This document shows, in pieces, positions 57,049 to 64,000 of a stretch of DNA of 64,000 nt (positions are counted from its first letter, which is position 1; each line of letters starts with the position of its first letter). The position numbers and the translations under genes are program-made. The notes below the pieces were generated by a model, which was not told where the DNA came from, ran no database searches, and saw only the letters and a program-made list of their open reading frames with translations. Origin of the DNA: Salibacterium salarium (GTDB lineage Bacteria; Bacillota; Bacilli; Bacillales; Marinococcaceae); contig NZ_JAUSUM010000001.1 of the NCBI RefSeq assembly GCF_030813635.1, positions 806,001-870,000 of the forward strand, given 5' to 3'.

Positions 57049-57780
57049 ATGAGTTATTCAGTGGATTCACATTTAATGATCATTGCCCATCGTGGCACCA
57101 CGGCGCCATCTATTAAAGAAAATACGATAGAAGCTTTTGGACTCTCCTTAATAGAGGGAGCTGATATGATAGAGACAGACATACGGTCAACAAAAGACAG
57201 AAAACTAATATGTTCTCATAATGCGGAATGGAAAAACAAAAAAATAAATGAAATGACGTATGAAGAGTTAAAGACTAAAATTACCGCCCAAGAGGGATGG
57301 TATCCACCGCTTTTATCGGAAGTATTTGCATTACTTGATAACGGAATCCAATTTAACATTGAAATAAAAGAAAGGGGATTGGAAAGGCAAGTACTAGAGA
57401 CAATACCTTCTTCTTTTTCTAAAGAGAGAGTTATTATTACCTCTTTTGAAGAATCTGTGATAGCAAATGTGAAAGAGATAGATTCCAATATTCGCACAGG
57501 ACTGATTGTTGGAACATCCATATTTGCTGGACAACAGAAAACATTAGCCCATTGGCGTGACTATTTTCCAGAAAACAGATTGAGAAAAGCTAAAGCCGAT
57601 ATCGTGTGTCCGCATTACCGGCTTGCAAATAAATTATTTATTCAACGTCTGCAGAAAAAAGGTTATGACATCTATGTGTGGACGGTTAATCACCCTGAGA
57701 AAATGAAAAAATTTGTAAGACTTGGTGTGGATGGTATTTTTACAGATAACATAAGCATCGCCTTAATGCATAGAAAGTAA
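57049..57780 (+). CDS. Glycerophosphodiester phosphodiesterase family protein
   Basis: 243-residue TIM-barrel phosphodiesterase. IIAHRGTTAPSIKENTIEAF holds the HRG and ENT motifs, ADMIETDIRSTKD the metal ligands E and D, SHNAEW the catalytic His, FNIEIKERG the further acid, and VWTVNHPEKMKKFVRLGVDGIFTD the C-terminal signature. No signal peptide, so cytoplasmic. ATG 57049 is 11 nt from GGAGG; ATG 57040 is too close. Confidence 0.92.
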   Translation: MSYSVDSHLMIIAHRGTTAPSIKENTIEAFGLSLIEGADMIETDIRSTKDRKLICSHNAEWKNKKINEMTYEELKTKITAQEGWYPPLLSEVFALLDNGIQFNIEIKERGLERQVLETIPSSFSKERVIITSFEESVIANVKEIDSNIRTGLIVGTSIFAGQQKTLAHWRDYFPENRLRKAKADIVCPHYRLANKLFIQRLQKKGYDIYVWTVNHPEKMKKFVRLGVDGIFTDNISIALMHRK

Positions 57781-57855
57781 AGAATTGTTTGTTTGCTTCA
57801 TAGAAGACTATCGTTGTATCATAGAGACAATGGATAAATAAAGGAGTGTTATGGA

Positions 57856-58326
57856 ATGGCACGCGTAGAAAGCTTTGAATTAGATCATACGATAGTAAAA
57901 GCCCCGTACGTTCGACATGCAGGTGTGCAGCGGGTAGGAACAGACGGTATTGTGAACAAATTCGATATCCGCTTTGCTCAACCGAATAAGCAAAATATGA
58001 CTCCGCCCGTTATTCATACGTTAGAACATTTACTGGCTTTAAATATTCGTCGCTTCGCCGATGATTACTCTCATTTTGAAGTCATCGATCTTTCGCCGAT
58101 GGGTTGCCAGACTGGGTTTTATTTGATTATGAACGGAGAACCTGAAATTGCTGAACTTATTGATATTCTTGAAAAGACAATGGAGTATTCTTTAGGCTTG
58201 GACGAAGTTCCAGCAGCGAATGAAGAGCAATGCGGGCAGGCTAAACTTCATCATTTGGAAAATGCAAAAGAGTGGATGAGGTACTGGCTCAGACAAGATA
58301 AGCAGGATTTGCAAAAAGTATTTTAA
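57856..58326 (+). CDS. luxS: S-ribosylhomocysteine lyase LuxS
   Basis: Splits S-ribosylhomocysteine into homocysteine and DPD, the AI-2 precursor, within the activated methyl cycle; 156 residues. Metal ligands His54 and His58 ([12 protein letters not shown]) and Cys126 ([11 protein letters not shown]), with catalytic Cys84 in MGCQTGFYL, all at B. subtilis positions. RBS AAAGGAG. Stand-alone gene with its own terminator. Confidence 0.98.
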   Translation: MARVESFELDHTIVKAPYVRHAGVQRVGTDGIVNKFDIRFAQPNKQNMTPPVIHTLEHLLALNIRRFADDYSHFEVIDLSPMGCQTGFYLIMNGEPEIAELIDILEKTMEYSLGLDEVPAANEEQCGQAKLHHLENAKEWMRYWLRQDKQDLQKVF

Positions 58327-58335
58327 GGATGACTA

Positions 58336-58374
58336 AAAAGAACGCTCAAGTATATCGCTTGAACGTTCTTTTTA
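58336..58374 (+). terminator. Rho-independent terminator after luxS
   Basis: AAGAACGCTCAAG / CTTGAACGTTCTT followed by TTT. Confidence 0.92.
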
Positions 58375-58427
58375 TCTTTGGTGCCCATTTGACTGCGCCT
58401 ATTTTTACAGTGTTAAGGTAGCGTTGC

Positions 58428-59048
58428 TTATATATTTTTGTCATAGTGTTGTTTTGCCTGTGTGATAATATGTTCCAATTGATAATCAGAAGACTTTGTA
58501 ATATCTGCGTTTAATACATGACTCATTAAGTCTAAAGCCAGTTGATTATCGTGTTCGTCATTGGACGCGGTACAGTCGGCAGGGACAAATAATTGATAAT
58601 GCCGCATATAGGCATCATTAGCTGTAAAATGAACGCACATATTGCCAGCGACTCCCGTTATAATAAGTGTTTTCACGTCCAAGTATTCAAGTAGTAAATC
58701 CAACGGTGTAGCAAAAAAACCGGAAAATTGGGGTTTCAATACAAAATAATCATCGCTTTCCGGTTCAATTTTCTCGGTAATCGGCTTTCCTTTAACGTCA
58801 TCACGCTTGCAGTGGGCGACTAATTCTTGAAAATCACTTTGCCATCGTCCATAATTATCATTCACATAAATGACCGGAATTCCATAATCTTTTACTGTTG
58901 CTTTTAGGCGAGCAATCTGCTTAGCTGCTTTTAGCGCATGCGGAAAAAGGTAATCCCTATCTTCAAATTCCATGTCATTGACCATATCCAATATAATAAG
59001 AGCCGTCGTTGCTTTTTCTTCTACGTGTGGGAGATTTTCCTCTGCCAT
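58428..59048 (-). CDS. Isochorismatase-family cysteine hydrolase
   Basis: 206 residues. The catalytic triad of the family is present: Asp21 in IILDMVNDM, Lys105 in FVLKPQFSGFF, Cys138 in VAGNMCVHFTANDA, with the cis-peptide VAG just before the Cys. Nicotinamidase, ureidoacrylate or isochorismate activity cannot be told apart; the nicotinamidase zinc motif is not evident. GGAGGG before the ATG. Confidence 0.9.
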   Translation of the reverse strand: MAEENLPHVEEKATTALIILDMVNDMEFEDRDYLFPHALKAAKQIARLKATVKDYGIPVIYVNDNYGRWQSDFQELVAHCKRDDVKGKPITEKIEPESDDYFVLKPQFSGFFATPLDLLLEYLDVKTLIITGVAGNMCVHFTANDAYMRHYQLFVPADCTASNDEHDNQLALDLMSHVLNADITKSSDYQLEHIITQAKQHYDKNI

Positions 59049-59257
59049 ACTGATCCCTCCGTTTTTCTTATCTCGTTTACCATTCCCGTCATTCCATCAT
59101 TTTAAATATCATTAATGCGACGTTTATTATCGCAAAAGCGACTGTTGGTTCCAACATCTAAATATAAAAATACAATTACGCTGCAGCTTGTTAGTATGAT
59201 AAGATAGACGGTAATGAAGATAGATGCCGACAAGTGCAAGCGAAAGGAGACGTAAGG

Positions 59258-59755
59258 ATGGAAGAGCATGAACTTGAAATTTTACGTTTAGTGGAAGAAA
59301 ATGGACGTCTGGATATTGCAACGATTGCGAAAATGGTTGATCGAACAGAAGAGGAAGTCCAGACGGTTTTAAATAAATTAGAAAAAGAGAATATTATATT
59401 AAGTTACGCGGCAGTAGTCGATTGGAGCAAAGTAAATGAACGCGAAGGGGTAACAGCGATGATTGATGTTAAAGTTACACCTCAACGTGGCGTAGGATTC
59501 GATGAAGTAGCGGAGCGGATTTACCGTTTTCCCGAAGTGGAGGCTTTGTATTTAGTTTCCGGTGCTTATGATTTGTTAGTTGTTATTGATGGAGACACGA
59601 TGTCTGAAATTGCGAGATTTGTGTCTGAAAAACTTTCAGCGTTGGACTCGGTTATTTCAACAACGACGCACTTCCGGCTAAAGACATATAAACACGATGG
59701 TATTATGTTTGGTGACGGAGAAGATGATGATAAAAGAATTGTGGTGTCACCATGA
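59258..59755 (+). CDS. yugG: Lrp/AsnC family regulator (YugG-like)
   Basis: 165 residues. N-terminal winged HTH (residues 3-60; RLDIATIAKMVDRTEEEVQTVLNKLEKENII) and C-terminal RAM ligand/oligomer domain (VEALYLVSGAYDLLVVIDGD). ATG 59258 chosen; GAAAGGAGACGTAAGG lies upstream. Overlaps the aminotransferase by 4 nt, so it probably controls its own operon with an amino acid as effector, as Lrp-type proteins do. Confidence 0.93.
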   Translation: MEEHELEILRLVEENGRLDIATIAKMVDRTEEEVQTVLNKLEKENIILSYAAVVDWSKVNEREGVTAMIDVKVTPQRGVGFDEVAERIYRFPEVEALYLVSGAYDLLVVIDGDTMSEIARFVSEKLSALDSVISTTTHFRLKTYKHDGIMFGDGEDDDKRIVVSP

Positions 59756-60933
59756 CAACACCTGTAAGAAAAAAAGGAAGATTGTCTGAAGCCGTTCAAA
59801 ACATCCAACCATCAGGAATCCGCCGTTTTTTTGATATGGCGTCTACGATGGACAACGTCATTTCACTAGGTGTCGGAGAACCTGACTTTGTAACCCCTTG
59901 GAAGGTAAGAGAAGCGAGTATTGACTCGATGGAGAGAGGATATACGGCATATACGGCCAACCCCGGTATTATCGAATTAAGGGAAGAAATATCCTCGTAC
60001 TTATCACGCCAGTTCTCTACTCCTTATGACCCAGAGAATGAAATCATTGTCACCGTAGGGGCAAGTGAAGCGATTGATATTGCTATCCGCTCCACGGTTA
60101 ATCCGGGTGAAGAAGTTGTTATTATTGAACCGGGGTTTGTTTCCTATGCTCCGATTGTATCTCTTGCAGGAGGAAAACCAGTATCGATAGGAACAAAAAA
60201 AGAAAATGAGTTCAAGGTAACAAAAGAAGAGTTGGAAGCAGCGATTACTTCGAACACAAAAGCAATTATGCTCTGTTTTCCGAATAATCCCACAGGCGCT
60301 GTGATGACAAAAGAGGACCTTGATCCTCTTGTGGAAATCATTGAGAAAAATGATCTGCTGGTACTTTCTGATGAAATTTATGCTGAGTTGAGTTATGATC
60401 AAAAACATTACAGTTTTGCACGTCTTCCAGGAATGAAGGAGCGAACTATTCTCATTTCCGGATTTTCTAAAGCATTTGCGATGACAGGTTGGCGTCTCGG
60501 ATTTGTATGCGCTCCAGCAGATATCACAGCAGCAATGTTGAAAATACATCAATATGCGATGATGTGTGCGTCAACTCCAGCACAATATGGGGCGTTAGAA
60601 GCGTTGCGGAGTGGCCAAGACGATGTAGAACGGATGGTAACAAGCTATAAACAACGCCGTAATTATATGGTGAAGTCGTTTGCGGAAATTGGTTTATCCT
60701 GCCATGTTCCGGGTGGAGCTTTTTATGCGTTTCCCTCGATTGAAGAAACCGGTATGGATTCGAATGCATTTGCTGAAGGGTTACTACATGAAGAACGTGT
60801 AGCCGTAGTACCAGGGAATGTTTTTGGAGAAGGTGGAGAAGGACATATCCGCTGTTCGTATGCAACATCAATGGAATCATTAGAAACAGCAATTGAACGT
60901 ATTGGCCGTTTTATAAAAAAACATTCATCTTAA
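59752..60933 (+). CDS. yugH: Class I/II PLP aminotransferase (YugH/PatA-like)
   Basis: 393 residues, aspartate-aminotransferase fold I. VISLGVGEPDFVTPW, YTANPGIIELREEIS, LCFPNNPTGAVMTKEDL, PLP Lys240 in SGFSKAFAMTGWRLG, and C-terminal GEGHIRCSYATSMESLETAIERI. Substrate may be an N-acetyl-diaminopimelate-type or branched substrate (PatA) but cannot be fixed from sequence. Coupled to yugG. Confidence 0.93.
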   Translation: MTTPVRKKGRLSEAVQNIQPSGIRRFFDMASTMDNVISLGVGEPDFVTPWKVREASIDSMERGYTAYTANPGIIELREEISSYLSRQFSTPYDPENEIIVTVGASEAIDIAIRSTVNPGEEVVIIEPGFVSYAPIVSLAGGKPVSIGTKKENEFKVTKEELEAAITSNTKAIMLCFPNNPTGAVMTKEDLDPLVEIIEKNDLLVLSDEIYAELSYDQKHYSFARLPGMKERTILISGFSKAFAMTGWRLGFVCAPADITAAMLKIHQYAMMCASTPAQYGALEALRSGQDDVERMVTSYKQRRNYMVKSFAEIGLSCHVPGGAFYAFPSIEETGMDSNAFAEGLLHEERVAVVPGNVFGEGGEGHIRCSYATSMESLETAIERIGRFIKKHSS

Positions 60934-60951
60934 AAGGTTTAATATGAAAAA

Positions 60952-61199
60952 GGGGCTGTATCAAAAGTCTACTACTAGCCAAAAAATGCTTCACTAACAT
61001 TTAGGGCATGCGCTGCAGGCGGACGCTTTCACTCCAGAGCACAAGAGCGACATCGGCTCCCTGCGGATCACCGTGTCTCCTTTGCCGCGGGCAGCGCCTC
61101 AGCTTCTTCCCGCAGGAGTCGCCGCCTTCCGCTTCTGCCCATGGTTAAATTATCTTTGTTATAGAAAGGAGCTGTACCTTTTGATACAGCTCCTTTTTT
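60952..61199. repeat. Dispersed intergenic repeat, copy B (MITE-like, about 248 bp)
   Basis: Same element as 29720-29939: GGGGCTGTATCAAAAG at the left, CTTTTGATACAGCTCC at the right, nearly identical between. It carries about 28 nt more (61094-61122, CGCCTCAGC then a CTTCTTCCCGCAGGAGTCG stretch) than copy A; this extra piece resembles the reverse complement of the centre of the 35969-36210 element. Its right-end hairpin (61166-61199) acts as terminator for both convergent flanking genes. Confidence 0.85.
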
Positions 61200-61241
61200 C
61201 GTTCACGTTATTTTATCAAAAAAAGCAAAAGCCGAAGCCTT

Positions 61242-62588
61242 TTACCATACCCCTAATACATTTAAGAAAGCTGCGAGGATAGCAAGGGGGGTGATATAAC
61301 GGATGACTACAAGCCACGTCTCAAAAAAACCTGTTCCAAGCTTAGAACCACGCAATAATTCTTCTTTCAAATCCTGACGGCTGATTTTCATTGGAACGAA
61401 TACAGAAATGAAAAATGCTCCAACCGGAAGCAAAATATTACTGACCAAAAAGTCTATTTGGTTGAAAAAGATATCACCAAAAAGGTGCCACTCCGATAAT
61501 AAACCGTAGGACAAATTTGATGGTATTCCAATGATGAAAATGCTAAGTCCGCCAATCCAAGCCGCTATTCGACGCCGTTTAGGGTTATTTTTAGCGGTCG
61601 AGGACACAACGATTTCAAGCAAAGAAAACGCAGAGGTTAACGTTGCAAACAATAATAATAAAAGGAATAAGGACAAAAAGATAGATCCAAATGCCATTTC
61701 ACTAAATACTGCTGGTAATACGGTGAAAATTAAACTAGGACCATCATTTGGCTCAAGTCCGAAGGCAAAAACACCTGGAAATATAGCTAGTCCGGATAAT
61801 AGAGCGATCAAAATACTTAAACTGACAATGGAAGAAGCGGAACGAATTAGGTTTTCTTGTTTTCCAAGATAAGAGCTGTATGTGACCATAATCGAAACAC
61901 CCAGACTCAAAGAAAAGAAGGCCTGCCCGAGGGCAAAAAGTATCGTTTCGCCGTCAACATTACTCAAATCGGGTTGTAAGAAAAAGGTTACGCCCTCCAT
62001 AGCGCCATCGAGCGTTAAGGAACGAATCACGAGAACAATAAAAATAATGAACAGTGCTGGCATCATAATGCTGCTTGCGCGTTCGATACCTTTTTGAATG
62101 CCGCCTTGAACAATCAAGATTGTAATGATGATAAATATAAGGTGGGCTATTCCGACTTCCCAATGATTTGAAATGATGGAATCAAACAAAGATCCATAAT
62201 CTCCAGTGGCCGGATCTGTTAGTGATCCTGTCAAGCTGCGAACAAAATAAGTGATGATCCACCCGCCGACCACAGAATAAAAAGAAAGAATCAAACACGA
62301 TGAAATAATTCCAAGAACCCCGAGCCAATGCCAAACACTGCCGGGCGCCAATTCCTTATAAGCTTGTATCGGCGGCTTTTGTGTTTTTCGACCGACAATA
62401 AATTCTGCTAAAAGCAAGGAAGTTCCTAATAATAAGGTAAATACGAGAAATATAAGAAAAAAGGCTCCTCCGCCACTTGTTCCGGCAACATAGGGGAGTT
62501 TCCAGACTGCTCCTAACCCAATCGCAGATCCGGCAGCGGCCAAGATAAAACCAATTTTAGATTTCCATTGATCTCTTCCGTCACTCAT
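61242..62588 (-). CDS. Sodium:neurotransmitter symporter family transporter (YocR/YhdH-like subgroup)
   Basis: 448 residues, about 11 hydrophobic segments. Helix 1 reads GSAIGLGAVWKLPYVAGTSGGGAF: relative to LeuT the Na1-binding Asn27 is Ala and the gate Arg30 is Lys, a pattern of one bacterial NSS subgroup. MVTYSSYLGKQENL and the family's unwound helices are present. No MetS-like small subunit follows. GGAAGGAG before ATG. Substrate unknown. Confidence 0.9.
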   Translation of the reverse strand: MSDGRDQWKSKIGFILAAAGSAIGLGAVWKLPYVAGTSGGGAFFLIFLVFTLLLGTSLLLAEFIVGRKTQKPPIQAYKELAPGSVWHWLGVLGIISSCLILSFYSVVGGWIITYFVRSLTGSLTDPATGDYGSLFDSIISNHWEVGIAHLIFIIITILIVQGGIQKGIERASSIMMPALFIIFIVLVIRSLTLDGAMEGVTFFLQPDLSNVDGETILFALGQAFFSLSLGVSIMVTYSSYLGKQENLIRSASSIVSLSILIALLSGLAIFPGVFAFGLEPNDGPSLIFTVLPAVFSEMAFGSIFLSLFLLLLLFATLTSAFSLLEIVVSSTAKNNPKRRRIAAWIGGLSIFIIGIPSNLSYGLLSEWHLFGDIFFNQIDFLVSNILLPVGAFFISVFVPMKISRQDLKEELLRGSKLGTGFFETWLVVIRYITPLAILAAFLNVLGVW

Positions 62589-62626
62589 AAAATTCTCCTT
62601 CCATTAAAAAATGCAAACATCTCTAC

Positions 62627-62681
62627 ACATTATCGAATATTGCTGTTTATTGTCAATCATCTTTCATGAATATTCAATATT
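62627..62681 (-). promoter_or_regulatory. Promoter and upstream palindrome of the second NSS gene
   Basis: Minus strand TTGACA (62656-62651) with TAATGT 18 nt further. Just upstream lies TGAATATTCAATATT (plus-strand 62667-62681), identical to 27914-27928 ahead of the other NSS gene; its core TGAATATTCA is a perfect palindrome. Confidence 0.6.
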
Positions 62682-62696
62682 TCGGTGAAGATAAAA

Positions 62697-62726
62697 TTGC
62701 CGAACATACCGATTTTATGTTACAAT
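62697..62726 (+). promoter_or_regulatory. Candidate promoter of yugI
   Basis: TTGCCG, 18-nt spacer, TACAAT, about 35 nt before the start codon. Confidence 0.5.
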
Positions 62727-62759
62727 TTATAGGCTAATAAATAGTTAGGAGATGTTCGA

Positions 62760-63197
62760 ATGTCGGTAGAGCAATATGAGGTTGGAAGTATCGTTGAAGG
62801 AAAAATTACGGGAATTAAACCATTTGGTGCGTTTGTTGCGCTTGATGAAAACAAACAAGGCTTGGTTCACATTTCCGAAGTGGCTCACGGATACGTAAAA
62901 GACATAAATGAAGCATTAACAGTTGGAGACGAAGTGCAAGTGAAAGTTAAGTCCATTGATGAAAGTTCAGGAAAGATTTCTCTTTCTATCCGTGACACAC
63001 AGGCTGCACCGGAAAGAGAAGAAAAGAAAAGCAGTTATAGTGGTGGTGGAGGTTCTAAATCAGGCCCGCGCAATAATAACACTAACAATCAAAAGAACCA
63101 AAACCAAGGTTTCAATACACTAGAAGATAAGCTAAAGGATTGGTTGAAGCAATCCAATGAGATTCAAGCAGACTTGAATAAACGCATTCGTAAGTAA
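62760..63197 (+). CDS. yugI: S1 RNA-binding domain general stress protein (YugI/GSP13-like)
   Basis: 145 residues. S1 domain at residues 5-75: YEVGSIVEGKITGIKPFGAFVALDENKQGLVHISEVAHGYVKDI, KVKSIDESSGKISLSIRD. A Ser/Gly/Asn/Gln-rich flexible linker (about 85-115) leads to a short C-terminal helix (LEDKLKDWLKQSNEIQADLNKRIRK). GSP13-type proteins bind RNA or ribosomes under stress. RBS TAGGAG. Confidence 0.94.
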   Translation: MSVEQYEVGSIVEGKITGIKPFGAFVALDENKQGLVHISEVAHGYVKDINEALTVGDEVQVKVKSIDESSGKISLSIRDTQAAPEREEKKSSYSGGGGSKSGPRNNNTNNQKNQNQGFNTLEDKLKDWLKQSNEIQADLNKRIRK

Positions 63198-63203
63198 ATG
63201 AAA

Positions 63204-63249
63204 AAAGAAAGAAGGGGATAAGAGAAGGAACATGTCCCCTTCTTTTTTT
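63204..63249 (+). terminator. Rho-independent terminator after yugI
   Basis: AAAGAAGGGGA / TGTCCCCTTCTTTTTTT. Confidence 0.9.
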
Positions 63250-63262
63250 ATATACTTTAGTA

Positions 63263-63490
63263 TTAACGCTGTGGCTCGGGGCTTCTTTCTAATTCTTCGT
63301 CCGGCTTCATTAGAATGGAAATACTATAAAGTCCAGCAATCCCGACGAGCGCATATATAACTCGAGACATTGCTTGTGCCTGGCTTCCGAATATAGCGGC
63401 GATTAAATCAAATCCAAAAAAACCAATCAATCCCCAGTTAATAGCACCAATTATGGTAAGAACAAGAGCAGTACGTTGTAATCCGCTCAT
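63263..63490 (-). CDS. yuzA: DUF378 small membrane protein (YuzA)
   Basis: 75 residues, two membrane helices: TALVLTIIGAINWGLIGFFGFDLIAAIF with the family GAINWGLIG(F) motif, and VIYALVGIAGLYSISIL. Charged C-terminal tail. GGGGGG before the ATG. Function unknown; lies between yugI and pgi as in B. subtilis. Confidence 0.92.
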   Translation of the reverse strand: MSGLQRTALVLTIIGAINWGLIGFFGFDLIAAIFGSQAQAMSRVIYALVGIAGLYSISILMKPDEELERSPEPQR

Positions 63491-63671
63491 AGCTGTTCAC
63501 CCCCCTTCACCAATTTCTACGCTTACTCTCTATGATGAATGAAAGGTAGCAAGTTTATACATCGTTTTCAAATGAATATAAAATGAATACGATTACATAA
63601 TTAGAATGACTTGAATTCATCTGAAAGCTTGTATACATTTGAGGTAGAGAAAGAGAATGGAGGAAAAAATA

Positions 63672-64000
63672 ATGAAAAAAGAAATCCACTTTGATTACAG
63701 TAATGCATTATCTTTTGTAAACGAAAACGAACTTAAGCAACTAAGTGACCAAGTGACACAGGCGCACACAGCAATTCATGAGCAGACGGGAGCAGGACAT
63801 GACTTTTTAGGATGGGTGGATCTCCCTGAGAATTACGACAAAGAAGAATTTTCCCGTATTCAAAAAGCGGCAGAGAAAATAAAAAGTGATTCGGACGTAC
63901 TGCTTGTTTTAGGTATTGGCGGCTCCTATTTAGGAGCAAAAGCTGCAATTGAAAGCTTAACTCATGCGTTCCGAAACCAGATCGGTAATAATACAGAAAT
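63672..64000 (+). CDS. pgi: Glucose-6-phosphate isomerase, N-terminal part (cut by window edge)
   Basis: Interconverts glucose-6-phosphate and fructose-6-phosphate in glycolysis. About 109 residues are visible from ATG 63672 (GGAGG upstream): [15 protein letters not shown], then [21 protein letters not shown] and [18 protein letters not shown], the sugar-phosphate (SIS) loop of the Bacillus enzyme. The remaining three-quarters lie beyond the window. Confidence 0.95.
   Translation, partial: MKKEIHFDYSNALSFVNENELKQLSDQVTQAHTAIHEQTGAGHDFLGWVDLPENYDKEEFSRIQKAAEKIKSDSDVLLVLGIGGSYLGAKAAIESLTHAFRNQIGNNTE

Overview
The window is chromosomal DNA from a low-GC Gram-positive of the order Bacillales, family Bacillaceae. 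It carries sporulation-linked genes (yunB, lytH, yutH, a Spo0E-like gene, a YhcN/YlaJ lipoprotein). Gene content and order follow the Bacillus subtilis yus-yur, yun-yut-yum-yui and yug neighbourhoods. Ribosome binding sites are strong (AAAGGAGG-type) and TTG/GTG starts are frequent. Secreted lipoproteins are very acidic, which fits a moderately halophilic or alkaliphilic bacillus (inference). No rRNA, tRNA, CRISPR array, prophage or intact insertion sequence was seen.

Layout. 1-1745: end of a fadE-like acyl-CoA dehydrogenase gene, yusI, gcvH. 1746-7740: an Opp/Dpp-type peptide ABC transporter operon whose first permease gene is broken by one extra G in a G7 run. 8127-11720: a two-gene heterodimeric ABC exporter. 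11838-14656: metNPQ methionine importer behind a strong promoter and an attenuator-like leader with no recognisable S-box. 14801-21123: yurZ, a tiny gene with a possible ATT start, and the sufCDSU-sufB iron-sulfur assembly genes. 21156-27778: yunF, yunE, yunD, an HD-GYP gene, thyA-dfrA, yunB. 27789-29939: a MetP/MetS-like NSS transporter followed by a repeat. 29975-37334: lytH, lipA, yutC, yutD, a hypothetical gene, glpX, yutE, yutF, a 242-bp inverted-repeat element, yutH. 37350-40804: hom-thrC-thrB. 40916-47767: yutI (NfuA-like), a TetR/NDH-2 fused reading frame, yuzB, a small CxxC protein gene, dapF, two tandem MqnE-like radical SAM genes, a Spo0E-like gene, yutM. 47907-52421: yumC, yumB, yuiB, yuiC, yuiD. 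52910-55935: a TRAP transporter. 56255-60933: bioY under a BirA-type operator, a GDPD gene, luxS, an isochorismatase-family gene, yugG-yugH. 60951-64000: second copy of the repeat, a second NSS transporter, yugI, yuzA and the start of pgi.

How the genes work together. Iron-sulfur supply (Suf, NfuA-like YutI, A-type carrier YutM) lies near its clients (LipA, the radical SAM pair). Electron transfer is represented by YumC (ferredoxin/flavodoxin-NADP reductase) and two NDH-2-type flavoproteins. Methionine and sulfur handling appears as MetNPQ, a MetP/MetS-like symporter, LuxS and Suf. Aspartate-family synthesis appears as Hom-ThrC-ThrB and DapF.

Most unusual items: (i) a TetR repressor domain in frame with an NDH-2 flavoprotein, behind a promoter with a palindromic operator; (ii) two tandem aminofutalosine-synthase-like genes, the upstream one apparently starting at ATA; (iii) a metNPQ leader that looks attenuated but is not an S-box; (iv) a dispersed 220-250 bp repeat downstream of both NSS transporter genes, which also share an identical 15-mer upstream; (v) a 242-bp nested inverted-repeat element between yutF and yutH.
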